A stretch of DNA of 64,000 bases, taken from positions 48,898,502-48,962,501 of the forward strand of contig CAXKWD010000008.1 in assembly GCA_964059195.1 (NCBI GenBank), written 5' to 3'. Position 1 is the stretch's first letter. The number at the start of each line of letters is the position of its first letter. The notes below the pieces were generated by a model, which searched no databases, had not been told where the DNA came from, and was given only the letters and a program-made list of their open reading frames with translations. Source of the DNA: Ectobius pallidus (lineage: Eukaryota > Arthropoda > Insecta > Blattodea > Ectobiidae). The translations under genes and the position numbers were made by a program. This document shows, one piece after another, positions 36,670 to 46,684 of this stretch.

Positions 36670-36949
36670 AAACAGGGGACAACTATTAGCTACTTAGCAG
36701 AGCCGGTTTGGCTTACACATTGTTATTAAAATAAAAAATTCCCTTTTAAAAATTTGAAATAAATAAGATTAAATCTCTGGAATTAAAATAAATTCATTGT
36801 TATTTAAAACTCTAAAATAAAAATAAGTTCATTAGTATTGTACCAGAAGAAACCAAGAACTGGTGGTCAAATCAGAAATATTAATAAAATAAAAGACAAG
36901 GGAGAAACAAAGAATCGTGGCGATTAACCGCGCTCAGAAGCTACCAATA
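36670..36949 (-). promoter_or_regulatory. 5' leader and candidate primer-binding site
   Basis: On the minus strand, sequence next to the LTR reads TATTGGTAGCTTCTGAGCG, so a TGG-starting primer site lies two or three bases from the LTR as in related elements. It is followed by CGGTTAATCGCCACGATTC. The array leader has a matching GAGCGTGGTTATGTCCACGATTC. The priming tRNA is not identified. Confidence 0.5.
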
Positions 36950-38351
36950 TGTACCCGCCCTAAGGGATTAGTGGAAGGAAAAATAGGTAAACCACCCCTG
37001 GAAAACTAACCTACAACTAAATGAGCCCATCCCAAAGGTCATGGTGAAAACCCAAGGCGGAACACAGGAAAAATACCTTGGTTTCTTCTAATAACCAATA
37101 ATATTTAAAGTTAAAAAGATACAGAAATTAGTTAATTAATAACTAATATTACAAATATAAAATCTCTTACCCTGAAAATAAAACCCTATTTACATAGCCT
37201 AATCTTTTAAACAATACATTTGGAATTTATCTGGTTTGATAAATTATTAAAAGATAAAAATACAGCTTGGCTTGGTCAATTACATGTATTTATTTCATTA
37301 AGCCATTGAAAAGGTGTGAGTAATTTGAGTTGATATTTACAAATAAAACTGTGGGCCCAGAAATTTAGTTAACTCATTAAGTGAAATGAGACGAAAATTA
37401 ACTGTTGAGAGCCGTCTCTAAACTCCCTTCAGCAGGATATCTGCGATGGCCCGGTAGAGAATGAGCAGCTGTATTAAATACTAATACGTCAATAAATTTT
37501 ACATAATATGAAAGACAAAATGTAATTAAGGAACAAACAGTTTGGGTTTGTATAAGAGCAAGGAAATAAATGAAGCAAGATGGCAACCAAATGGGCGTAC
37601 CCACGCTAACGCCGAAAATAGAGAAGCGAGGTCAAAATTTCTATATAACTACACTAAGATCCACACAGGAATAAATAAAAAGGAGAAATACCGCCGGGAA
37701 TAAAAATAACCACCCAATATGAGCACCTACTAAAGCCTACGCAATACTACAGCGAAGAACAAGAAAGGCCCCGCTATTGGCGCGAAATCCAGCAAAGCCT
37801 AATACATTTTCAATCCAAAATAAAGTACTTACCCAAATAAGCTTAAAGCAATAATACCTACAATCTCAAAATACAAACCCAAAGAGTTAATATAACAACC
37901 AAATATCAGAAGAGCTTCTAAAACCAATTAAACGGGCTCCAAAAAGGAACACGGTGACACAGCACAACTCTCTTTGTTTGGTCGCCATTGCAGATATAAA
38001 CAGAAAACAGATGATATTTACAAAATGTCGGTAACACAGAGCAGACGGTGAATAGAAACAGTAAGCAGGCGCGCTCTATTGAGTACAAGGAGAAACACCA
38101 GCAGCAGACTATAATAGTAAAATTTGCTTCATAATATTTTGAGAGCAAAACACACTTCAGATAGAATGTCAGAGCTTAAATAAATTAATGAATACTATAA
38201 TACGTCCTAAAGCAATTGATTATCCTAATTATGATTAATAATTTTGTTAAATGATGCCTGAAACAGCACTCTCTGTTGGTGGCCAGCGGAACAGCTGCCC
38301 CCAGGGGTGCCACAAGAGCAAGTTCTACATTTACCTTTGTGTTACAGCACA
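36950..38351 (-). repeat. 5' LTR of the gypsy-type element (1,402 bp)
   Basis: It pairs with 28909-30933. On the minus strand it starts TGTGCTGTAACAC at 38351 and ends at 36950. It lacks the 604-bp insertion seen in the 3' LTR and so shows the pre-insertion state. Confidence 0.9.
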
Positions 38352-38552
38352 CAGCCTTACGTACCGGCCGCCTTTTACTGCAGGATTGGTCCTGGTACTC
38401 ATTTCTGTTAGAGGCTGAGTCAACCCCAGAGCCATAGTGCCACCAGAAGGATTAGGTCAATTGAAAAATCTAAATGACCTCATTGGGAATCGAACTCGCA
38501 ACCTTCTGGTTTGTAGTGCAGTGTCTCAACCACTACACCATATCATACCCTG
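38352..38552 (-). mobile_element. tRNA-derived SINE, head and body
   Basis: On the minus strand 38550-38475 reads as a tRNA-like head: TGGTGTAGTGGTTGAGACACTGC (A-box region), then GGTTGCGAGTTCGATTCCCAA with a good B box. The body continues to 38352 and resumes at 28904 on the other side of the LTR element. It is therefore an older insertion in the DNA transposon. Confidence 0.65.
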
Positions 38553-39260
38553 TAAAAGAAGGTCAAGGGTTTAATAGGCCTAAATGTGGGAGTCTACGGG
38601 ATGGGGGGCCACAATGTAAAAGAACTATAAATTTGTGTAATAGACCTAAGTGTAACTCCTGAATTTCATGTTTTTAGTGAACAACGATCATGAGTTCATA
38701 TACCGGTAGTGTATATGTTATGCTGCGATTCTCTAAAATTAATAGGGCATTATGAACCAAATACAACCAGGTTACAGGTTTTTTTATGGGGTAAAAATAA
38801 GTTTCTCTATGTTTTTCATAAGATTTAAGCAATAAACATTTCATTATTTGTAATTAACAGCAAATTCATACTTGTGGACAAAATGTAACGTGAGTTACAT
38901 GCGCATTGTAGCAAAATTATTTTTTTATTTTTTCTTTCCTTATGGATGACTGCAAAAATGGTTGTATGTTTTTGTAAAGGGAACAGTCATTATCACTGTG
39001 TAGGTGTTTTATTTTCACAGACATATCATTCAGTAGTAATAGTTCTGATTTGAGTGTCCCTTTTGTGTAACGTGAGTTACGAAATCTGTTTTGTTGATAA
39101 ATCAGGATTAAGTCATTATTTTAAAAATTGCTTGTTACCATCATGAAGAATGCTCTAAATACAACAATTTGAGGTTAAACACTTTTGTGAGAATTTTTAT
39201 TTGTAATTTTTATAAGCATATATGTGCTAAAAAATCTGTCTGAGTGTAACGTGAGTTACT
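38553..39260. other. Right part of the DNA transposon, non-coding
   Basis: No ORF of note. Three exact copies of GTAACGTGAGTTAC fall here (38885, 39067, 39246), spaced about 180 bp apart, ahead of the right terminal repeat. Confidence 0.6.
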
Positions 39261-39272
39261 GTGGAATGACCC

Positions 39273-39945
39273 TAATGGATCCCGTTCTAATCTAAGTATC
39301 ACTTAGACTCTACCATATTCTTCTCTTCCAGCTGATGTCCCATACAGGCGGCCACAACATAAGTCAACCCACACTCATATTGTCCATGTTCAACTATTTT
39401 GCGTTTATAACTGGTCACGATTTTGCAACGTGACAATATTACCAATACACTTCCTGCGTTTCGGCCACTTTTTCCTATTTCTCAATATCAATATTTTGTA
39501 ATTCCCCAATTACTGGATAATTACTTTTTAATTTCATTATGTCATAATTTCCCATTTAATGTCTAATTATCTTTTGACAGCTTTTATAACTCCTTTACCT
39601 ACTTCGTACATCAATATGTCATACCTTAATATTTTACTCATTTACTAATTCAAAGATGATTACTTCCTTTTTACTGTTTAACGGCTCATTACACACTTTT
39701 CGAAGCAATTAAGACTTTACTTTATTTCTTCCATTTTAGTTTACTCCTTTAACCGATCCTGTTCGGCACTATTTATAATGAAACATTATTTTAACCAATA
39801 GAGATGACTGTGTATAAGATGCTAACACTTTCTAGTAATCTCACCCACACGGGCTAAGATAAGCGTTTCCTCCTTTCTCAAAGCCTAACTAACATATGGA
39901 TACGGCGCCATACACGCACAATTAATTACAGAGCTCAAGGCTCTC
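39273..39945. other. AT-rich non-coding DNA
   Basis: Nothing gene-like. The block near 39360-39440 (TTTATAACTGGTCACGATTTTGCAACGTGAC region) is a diverged copy of 22905-22975, so the two sides of the DNA transposon belong to related old repeats. Confidence 0.5.
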
Positions 39946-39984
<39 letters not shown>

Positions 39985-40984
39985 TTTATTCGTCCATTGA
40001 TCAATATACATGATATAAGACACGTCAAAACAAACAACACTGTAGAAACAGGTTAACACACAAATACATTCATACACATTACACACATTACTTATGAACA
40101 GGTTAAGACTAAAATTCTTTTACATATGCATAAAACATTGAATGGCTAATAACTATTAAAACTTTATAGATATATCAAAGAAGAAGAGTAGAGTAGAACA
40201 TATTTTAAAGTATGAGTCGGCTCTAAGTAAAATGGGGAGTGAACAAGAAGTCATTAATTTCAAGAAACTTAAATTTCATGAGATGTGATTTTAATTTCTT
40301 TTTGAAAAGGTTACTGTCTAGATTTTGTAGTTGAGTTGGTAGCTTATTGTATAAACGGATGCCCAAATGTGAGATGCTTTGTAGGCTTTTGGTGATTCTG
40401 TGACAATTAATATGGAGATTAGAGGATGATCTAGTAAGATGATTGTGGAATTCGTTGTTTTTTTTAAAGCAAATTTTATTTCTATGGATGAAATTTAGTG
40501 TCTCAAAGATAAAGATGGAGGGTACTGGTAGAACCTGAATGTCTTCAAAAATACGTTTGCTGGGTGTTCTAATCGGAACATGTAATATAATTTTCAATAT
40601 TCTTTTCTGGATTTTAAAAATCTTAGCTGCTTTTGGGGAGGATCCCCAGAATGGAATGCCATAGGAGATTAAGGACTCTATACAATTAAAGTAGATGATC
40701 CTAAGAGTCTGTATGGAGCATACATTGCTAAGTACACGAATAGTAAAACATAGTTTATTAAGTCTCCCGGTAAGATCAGAAATATGAGCTTCCCAAGACA
40801 GTTGAGAATCTATCCAGAGACCAAGAAATTTAGATTCATTTTTTTTTGAAAGAATAGTGTGGTTGAAACTTAAATTAAAATTAAATTGCTTTGCCTGATG
40901 GTGTAGAAAATGAATATAAACTGTTTTGTCGACATTAAGTAGTAGTTTGTTTGCAGTTAACCAGTTGTTTAGGTTCTCAATACA
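39946..40984 (-). pseudogene. 5'-truncated LINE: RT thumb and C-terminus, 3' UTR, (ATT)n tail
   Basis: The minus-strand frame down to 40223 begins, after unrelated codons, at about 40985 with ACIENLNNWLTANKLLLN. It continues through KFLGLWIDSQLSWEAHI, TLRIIYFNCIESLISYGIPFWG and KIFKIQKRILKII, and ends LYNKLPTQLQNLDSNLFKKKLK. This is the region after the catalytic box in jockey/CR1-group LINEs. The coding part is open to its stop at 40223. The 3' UTR runs to an (AAT)n run at 39949-39982 read as (ATT)n. AGGCTC at about 39938 and 40984 may be the target duplication. The ORF's first about 19 codons belong to the neighbouring repeat. Confidence 0.75.
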
Positions 40985-41320
40985 GGCTCGCCGGCCCCAA
41001 AATACCATACGGAGCTTTGTGCTCCAAACACACAACACCATGCTCTATGGCTCCAATTATACAACAGGCTCTACGGACTCCCAAATATACAACAGCCTCT
41101 ACTACATTAATTGTACAACAAACTCTACGGCCCCAATTTCATGTTCATGATAACATGCTTCTCCTTACAGGCATCGCGGCCCAAACTTCTGACAGGAACT
41201 CCGGCCCAATTTAGCTCCCAGGCTTTTCTTACAGGCACTCAGGCCCAAGTTTACCCAACAGGCCTTACTTAATTTCTGAAAGGCACTCCAGCCCAAATTT
41301 AACTAACAGACTTTCCTTTA
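40985..41320. repeat. Highly degenerate tandem repeat
   Basis: Blocks of the type GGCACTCxGGCCCAAxTTTA and CTCTACGGCCCCAATTT recur roughly every 30-40 bp, with CCCAA and ACAGGC words throughout. The copies have diverged a lot. Confidence 0.6.
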
Positions 41321-42096
41321 GTTTCTGGGTTCTTTAATTTCTCCTCTGAAAACTAATTTATTCTGGACCCGTAGTCATCTATTGGGTTCCTAATGGACAC
41401 CTTTCTTACACACTGATTTACTTACACCTTAAGTACTACCAAGTTTCGCTTACTGTGTTTATTAGGCATGGTCTTGATAGTCACCAAACAATACTAATTA
41501 AACCTCAATTCTGCATGTAAATATTAAGTGTCACAAAGAACGATAACTTCCAATAGTATTTATCCACTGCTGGTGGTGCTTTTTCTCTGCTGGTCACTCA
41601 GTCCTCCTGACTTGCTTGGTGACCATTACGGTACATATCTTACAAATACGGTACACATCTTTTCTACGTTCGGTGGGTGACTCTGCGGTGTGCAAGGTCA
41701 ATACAACCAGGTCATGCCACCAATGTTACTTATGGAGCCGCCATCATGGTTCTTAAAAGTGGGTGTTCCCAATGCAGAACTAGTATGATTTACCGAGTAT
41801 TCAGGCAGCAAGGATTGAAATAGGGATTAAAAAACTGTAATATTGTTTTTAATATTTATTTGTGATATGTTTGACATGTTTAAAATAACCATACATGAGC
41901 AAAATAATGTAGAATATAATATTTTGTTAAGAAAGTCGGGGTGGTTTCCGTAATTTCGCACTATGTTTATTCACAGAAAAAACTCCCCAGTCGGTGATTT
42001 TTAGCCTATGGTGTTCTTCATAAACGATAGAAACCATAGAGTAATTTAGTTATTATGGAAAGTGTCCGAAGAAATGGGATAATGAGAATGAAGATG
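41321..42096. other. Non-coding DNA, nothing recognised
   Basis: AT-rich, with no long ORF and no clear repeat apart from a doubled TACGGTACA(T/C)ATCTT word near 41630-41660. Confidence 0.5.
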
Positions 42097-42103
42097 TTAC
42101 TAA

Positions 42104-42556
42104 AGCTCTATCCACAATGCGCAGTCGGCAGTTGTTAGTCGGTAGACGGTAGTTTGTAGTCGAAGTATAACGTGTGGTGATCAATGGACGCCATTCACAA
42201 TGTGCAGTTGCAGACGACAGAAGACAATCGGCAGTTGGAGACAGTAGTCGGCAGACGAGAAATTCATCTCTGACTACGAACTGAACGACTGCAAGTAACA
42301 TATTACGCGAATGAAAATATTTACTAGTGCAAATACACAGATTAGCATACTACGAGAAAGCAAGATGTGTTTATAACATATATTATCCAATTATAAAGCG
42401 ATTCCTCCACCTTTTTTATTTTGTAAAATGTTTCCCTAACCTCAATGTCGACAGCATATTGTAGACGACTCGAGTGCTGCTCCCAAGCGGCCGATTGCAA
42501 CAGCAAACTGCCGACTACTGACTAACAACTGCCGACTGCGCATTGTGGATAGAGCT
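42104..42556. mobile_element. 453-bp fold-back element with long inverted repeats
   Basis: The left end AGCTCTATCCACAATGCGCA and the right end are inverted copies that match almost perfectly for about 45 bp and more loosely to about 65 bp. TTACTAA is duplicated outside both ends (42097-42103, 42557-42563). The inner part contains many decayed copies of a GTCGGCAG/GTAGTCGG word, as in fold-back type elements. It has no ORF. The 7-bp duplication could be 8 with one change. Confidence 0.8.
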
Positions 42557-42944
42557 TTACTAACCTATAAATGGCAGTCTATAAACAAATATGGCAGTGG
42601 GTCACGTGATACAGAAACAAGGTGGGATTACAAACTTGATGCCCAATCAACTGATATCACTGTTCCTAACCTAACTGCCACTAACATGTCAATAACACTA
42701 ATATCAATATTCCTAACCTTACTACAACAAACTAGCTCCGCATGTCACTAACACTTTCTTCACTATTCCTGTATTACTTGTAATACAAGAGAACACTCTT
42801 TCTTTTGGAGGTTTTTTGACACATTGAAAATTGTAGGAATGGAATTCCATTTCAGTAGTTTTCTTCCATCAAATTGAGATTCTTAAAAATGATGCTAAAA
42901 GAAAACAAATAAAAGTGAAAATATCATATACACAAATAAATTGT

Positions 42945-43130
42945 TCAGCAATAACGTGAATATTGTAATTTATTAACCTCGCATAGTACAGAACTGTCTG
43001 TAGGCTGCCACTTATCCCGTCTACAATTTTGTACCCTTTGCGCTCTTTTCTTCTTATTTCTTGGAAAACGAAACACTCTAATCCCGTCAGATGATTTATT
43101 CTTACAGTTTGGCGTGGCACAATACCCCAT
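42945..43130 (-). CDS. THAP zinc-finger exon, minus strand (possible pseudogene)
   Basis: It starts MGYCATPNCKNKSSDGIRVF and runs to WQPTDSSVLCE. It carries the CxxxxC pair, FRFPRN, a DKWQPTDSSVLCE tail and hence about 50 residues of a C2CH THAP domain. The coding match stops at CTGTGCGAG followed by GTTAAT. That is where many THAP genes have an intron after LCE, so the rest of the ORF is probably intron. A tryptophan expected after KKKRAQ appears as RVQ. Upstream (43200-43260) is a GC-richer block with ATGGCCGCC. THAP domains bind DNA and occur in host regulators and in P- and Kolobok-type transposases; which applies here is open. Confidence 0.65.
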   Translation of the reverse strand: MGYCATPNCKNKSSDGIRVFRFPRNKKKRAQRVQNCRRDKWQPTDSSVLCEVNKLQYSRYC

Positions 43131-43917
43131 TTTACTTTATTTTTGCAAATACTAACGTACATTTATACAAACACACTCAATGTTTGCATCCACATCAGAA
43201 TGCTCTTAAGAAACAAGATGGCCGCCGTCGCAAAGGATTGTGGGATCGTGACCTCTTTATACCAACCTTGGCGGTGTGTATTCATCCAGATACCATCTGC
43301 AACCGAGCTTGTAAGTTATTAGTAAGCTACATTATACAACTGGTATATAATCACATTTATTAATATACGAGTATGTTTATGAAACGATCAATGCGAGGCA
43401 AGTTGCATACGACAGTTTTTCGACTATAATTAGTATAAATGTTTAAATTTTGAGATGTTAGTTTGACTCAAACAAATTGCAACAATCCGTCCATGCTCTT
43501 CGAGTCAGCTGATTGTAGCAGTTCTCTTCTACGAGCGATGACAGGTAATGACGTTGGTCAAATCGAAGCTACCTTATGTTTGTTTTTTTTAAATCAACGG
43601 ATTTTGACAACACGAATTTATTTTATTTTAGTATGCTATTAAAATTAACACGAACAGAATTGATTTTATTTTAAACACAGGCTATTTAGTACGTAGTTTT
43701 CAGCTCCTACTCTCAAGTTCTCAAGATCGTTCCGTGTTCGATAATAATCGATACACATCGATGTCGAAATGGAACACAGTGTCGAAATGAGTGTCATTAT
43801 AAAGCTCTGCGCTTTTAAGATGGCCGCCGAGAATGAGGTATTATCCACTTCCGGTTATCTCAGAGGCCTGTGTTTACAATACAGTTCAGTGCTTGTGTCT
43901 TGTTTTGGAAGTAATTA
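43131..43917. promoter_or_regulatory. Region between the divergent THAP exons, two AAGATGGCCGCC blocks
   Basis: About 790 bp separate the two start codons. AAGATGGCCGCC occurs at 43216-43227 and again at 43818-43829, both on the plus strand. The second lies 20 bp after TATAAAG (43798) and is followed by CACTTCCGG, an ETS-type word. These are promoter-like features; no gene is seen between. No function is demonstrated. Confidence 0.4.
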
Positions 43918-44141
43918 TGCCGATTAACTGCTATGTTTTCGGCTGTTCAGCCGTTGCAAACAAAAATTTAGGACTTAGTTTTCCAAAAGAAAGGGCTGTT
44001 TTTCAAGAATGGATGGTAAAATTACGCCATGGAAAAACACCTTCCCAGTATTCTCGTGTTTGCTGCTGTCACTTCACAGAAGATGATTTTAATGTTCCTT
44101 TGAGCAGTTTTGGCGAGTATTTCATGTTTTTTTTAGAGTGA
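43918..44141 (+). CDS. THAP zinc-finger exon, plus strand
   Basis: Read from the ATG at 43918 the frame gives MPINCYVFGCSAVANKNLGLSFPKERAVFQEWM and later SRVCCCHFTEDDF. The C2CH pattern is complete: CxxxxC, then CxxH about 45 residues later, with FP and W at the usual places. The MP start is typical. The upstream open codons from 43833 are likely 5' UTR. A GT-containing donor candidate follows the domain (GCGA/GTATTT near 44118), so this is probably a first coding exon. No transposase or other domain follows within the next kilobases. Confidence 0.7.
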
Positions 44142-44503
44142 TTAAGATATTTTTGATATAGTAGATGTTGAGAAAAATATATAAGCCTATAAAATAATAA
44201 GTATACCTGACCAACTTAACCTCGTAGCCGTTCCATTTCCACCAGGATGCTTGGAATCGGGTTTAAATTAGTCGGAAACCTGAAATAATGCAAAGGGGAA
44301 AAATATGACATGTCATAGAAATCCGCCCCCTAGTTATTTGGACTAAGAAGGGCATCATTATTCTACACATAAAATTTAACAAAGCATTTTATGAGGGGCT
44401 ACTTCATAATGTAAATGTTTATTATCAAACAGTATTTTTGCCTCTTCTGCAAAATACCAATAAAAACGATTAGTTGTACAGTTGCTTTGTCTTTTGATTT
44501 GTT
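44142..44503. other. Non-coding, one copy of a 21-bp repeated word
   Basis: 44312-44332 (GTCATAGAAATCCGCCCCC...) is repeated exactly at 45598-45618. Nothing else is supported. Confidence 0.6.
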
Positions 44504-44842
44504 TTAAATAAAAATATCTGAACCACCATGCTTTTTATGACTACGAAAAAAATAAGAGGCTACTTTAAAATTTTGAGTATTTGAGAAATTTATATTTTCT
44601 GGGCTCAGCCAGTGTTCCGCCATCCCAATTACCTCCAAACTATTGTCTGATGACATAATACATGACATATCTGATTTACCTAGAAAACTTTGAATGTTAA
44701 GAAACATGACATTTACAAAATTAGTGTTATAATTAACTATAGGCCTATTATGATTACATTTTTCTTTATCAGGTTTTGATCTACTTGTTACAAGAGTTTC
44801 TATTGCAAGGCATACAACAAATCTGGACATTTTCAGATACAT
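44504..44842 (-). pseudogene. LINE endonuclease N-terminal fragment
   Basis: The minus-strand frame reads VMFLNIQSFLGK, then LEVIGMAEHWLS, then ASYFFRSHKKHGGSDIFI. This is the start of an apurinic-type endonuclease domain (LNIQS strand, glutamate-containing xEHWL box) of CR1-like LINEs. Only about 80 residues remain. The preceding 30 residues look unrelated. No RT follows nearby. Confidence 0.65.
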
Positions 44843-44960
44843 TTAAGCTATCCTTAGGCCTAGGACCACATTCTACTCTAAAAAATCATCAAGCCCGGAC
44901 CCATGTTTTTCTAAAAATTTGTATGTAGTTTGTTTTTTACTCAATTACAATACAAAATGA

Positions 44961-45316
44961 GAACATTATAGGAGAAAAATTCCTCCGGCACTGGGACTTG
45001 AACCCAGGACCTTTGGCTATTCGCGCCAATGCTCTACCAACTGAGCTAAGCCGGAGCTCAATTCACAGCGCCAGATGGAACTTCTCTCCTATGACTGATT
45101 GCCCTAATGGTCTACCTCACAGACAGACAAGTTATGTCATATGCAGTACTGTGAGGCACACTAAGTAGTGATTTTTGTGACCGGGCTCCCACTGTTATTG
45201 TACAGTTAACATTCAAGATAGATATATAAGCATTCATGAACCACAGACTATTGTCTCTGTTGGACACTATGTTCTCATGTAGTGTCCAACAGAGACAATA
45301 GTCTGTGGTTCATGAA
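44961..45316. mobile_element. 356-bp insertion with tRNA-like head and terminal hairpin, 15-bp target duplication
   Basis: TACAATACAAAATGA is present at 44946-44960 and exactly again at 45317-45331. Between them are a 72-nt tRNA-like sequence on the minus strand and, at the other end, a perfect hairpin. This is a SINE-like insertion by target-primed retrotransposition, but the tRNA part lies at the low-coordinate side and no A-rich tail is seen. Confidence 0.7.
44984..45055 (-). tRNA. tRNA-like sequence (SINE head), anticodon loop reads GAA
   Basis: The minus strand folds as a cloverleaf: acceptor TCCGGCT/TGCCGGA with one T-T mismatch, D arm GCTC/GAGC, anticodon stem TTGGC/GCCAA, T arm CTGGG/CCCAG. 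A-box TAGCTCAGTTGG and B-box GGTTCAAGTCC are perfect. Position 33 is C instead of the nearly invariant U. Together with the mismatch and the flanking duplication, this argues for a tRNA-derived SINE and against a working tRNA gene. Confidence 0.6.
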
Positions 45317-45317
45317 T
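45232..45317. repeat. Perfect 38-bp hairpin with 10-nt loop
   Basis: 45232-45269 is exactly complementary to 45280-45317. The loop is TGTTCTCATG. Part of the loop (ATGTTCTCAT) is the complement of ATGAGAACAT at 44957-44966, the left border of the insertion. Confidence 0.9.
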
Positions 45318-45593
45318 ACAATACAAAATGACCATTTTTTCGGTTACGGGAGAAATTTCGATTGACATTCTTAAATGACAAAATAAATGACCAAATAAAT
45401 TGGCAACAAAAATTACACTGAAAAGATGAAATACTAATTTTACATGGAAATGAAACTTATGTTTTAATGAAATGAATTGTACGAAACTTAAAAAATATAT
45501 ACATAATGTGTAAGTGGTAAAGTCATATTTTATATTTTATTGGTCACATTTTAATGTTTTTTAGGTCATAAATGCATGCATATATCCTATTTT

Positions 45594-45945
45594 TTAGGTC
45601 ATAGAAATCCGCCCCCTACAAATAACAAAGTCACACCTGTGAATATCAGTCAGTAACATCTGTACCTGTACTTGTGCAAAATATTTCTTATTTAATAACT
45701 TGAACTTGATGAATTTTCTAATTGCTAGAGTCCGGCCAGCTTTCATACTGCTGCCTGCCCTACACTTTTCGAACCAAGTGGTTATGGAGTCTTCTTCAAA
45801 AAGTTTAAACCGTTCTTTCTTTAATGAATTTATCTTGAAGAAATTTGTCGAAGGAAAGTCGTGGGTACTTTCTGATTCTATAACCTCAACTTCGAATAAG
45901 GCAAAGTTCCTATCCGGATTTTTCTCTCGCCTGAGCAAACTGCAA
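45594..45945 (-). CDS. YqaJ-like recombinase fragment (tentative)
   Basis: About 115 codons are open. The best clue is the end, FKLLNKKYFAQVQVQMLLTDIHRCDFVI. It follows the YqaJ-type nuclease pattern of K, a basic spacer, Y-x2-QVQ-x-QM and CDFVV. The first half (RREKNPDRNFALFEVEVIE...) is not recognised. TTTGGTTGCAG and TTGCTCAG upstream could be splice acceptors. The ORF ends within a 21-bp word repeated at 44312. A SAP-like exon lies upstream in the same orientation. In invertebrates such SAP and YqaJ domains co-occur in proteins of unknown role. Alternatively this is a transposon-borne exon. Confidence 0.35.
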
Positions 45946-46139
45946 CCAAAACAAACAGCGTCGTATATTAGACTGTGTGTTCAATAAGTTATGATACGAG
46001 AAAGTTCATGCATATTTGTAAAAAAACATGAAAATAAATCGTGCAACAGTATACAAAAATATTTGAGACCGCAGGCATATTGCACCATATTAGAACAGTT
46101 AGTGAACGTTTCAGAAGACAGGTAGCTTTGATTTCTCAC

Positions 46140-46249
46140 CTTGCAATCAACTCTTGCTTTGTTAACTATGAAATATTTGTAGCACCATCTTCGAATAACA
46201 TCCTTTTTAACTCATTCACTGTAAAATGGGCGAACCGTTCCGAACTCAT
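46140..46249 (-). pseudogene. SAP-like first exon with an in-frame stop
   Basis: From the ATG at 46249 the minus strand reads MSSERFAHFTVNELKRMLF. After a TAG at codon 28 it continues LTKQELIA. A consensus donor (AG/GTGAGA) follows at 46140. The pattern FTVxELKxxLxxxGA...xKxELIA matches the helix-turn-helix of SAP DNA-binding domains, and the exon ends where one would expect. The stop (46166-46168) lies where a lysine or similar residue is usual, so this copy seems decayed unless the base is polymorphic. Confidence 0.45.
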
Positions 46250-46554
46250 ATTGAAAACACACAATGATGAGGAAACCGGAAGTTGACAATACCTGAATGT
46301 GGAGAGCAGCGCGCTCACGTGGCAGGAGGAAAAACTACAAAAGCCCAGAGCTCTATGATACCGTTACGCCACACAAAATGATTCTTTTGAGTTTTTCATT
46401 GTGCTTTCTTTACATTATCATTCTACTATCAGAAACCGTGCATATTTTCTCGTTTAAGAAAAAACTGCTTCGAAGTCCTCTTCTATTTGTTCTTTGGGGA
46501 ACAACGCCTGTAATTGAATGACATGAATTTTTATTGCGAATACTAACATCATAC
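46250..46554. other. Non-coding, nothing recognised
   Basis: It includes AACCGGAAGTTG (46273 region), an ETS-type word just upstream of the SAP-like exon on the other strand. The plus-strand ORF at 46297-46521 has no recognisable domain. Confidence 0.4.
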
Positions 46555-46684
46555 TTTCTTCGCGGGTTCTATAAAATTCCTAGCTGTCAGACTCTAGCTC
46601 TGAGTTCATCCTTTTGGATTAGAGCTAGTCTGAAAAGCTCGGAATTCTATAATACTTTGACTCGCCTGAAAAAACGCGAAGAAA
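46555..46684. repeat. 130-bp imperfect inverted repeat
   Basis: The ends TTTCTTCGCG and CGCGAAGAAA are exact complements. Inside, GAATTCC(T/G)AGCT and TCAGACT words continue the pairing with mismatches. It may be a small miniature element; no clear target duplication was found. Confidence 0.6.

Larger units (their letters stand above)
28905..38355 (-). mobile_element. Ty3/gypsy-type LTR retrotransposon, defective
   Basis: Two LTRs (28909-30933 and 36950-38351) flank gag, protease, reverse transcriptase, RNase H and integrase regions in minus-strand order. CAGC is duplicated at 28905-28908 and 38352-38355. The LTRs begin TG and end CA on the minus strand. They match closely apart from a few substitutions, short indels (for example an extra CCGGTA in the left copy) and one 604-bp insertion. 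The reading frames carry frameshifts, an internal deletion that removes the reverse-transcriptase catalytic box, and a changed integrase catalytic residue, so this copy cannot act alone. Confidence 0.9.
25802..39272. mobile_element. DNA transposon with 12-bp terminal inverted repeats, filled by later insertions
   Basis: GGGTCATTCCAC at 25802-25813 is matched by its exact complement at 39261-39272. The direct repeat TAAT lies outside both ends (25798-25801 and 39273-39276). Near both ends the 14-bp word GTAACGTGAGTTAC recurs in the same orientation (26161, 27530, 38885, 39067, 39246), with one-mismatch copies at 27545 and 27565. Taking out the nested LTR element (28905-38355) and LINE (26256-27446) leaves roughly 2.8 kb. 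No intact transposase is visible; a 28456-28716 minus-strand open stretch may be a relic. The superfamily is not assigned. Confidence 0.6.

Noticed and set aside
44984..45055. A working tRNA-Phe gene
   Set aside because: C33, an acceptor mismatch and a 15-bp target duplication around the block fit a tRNA-derived SINE better.
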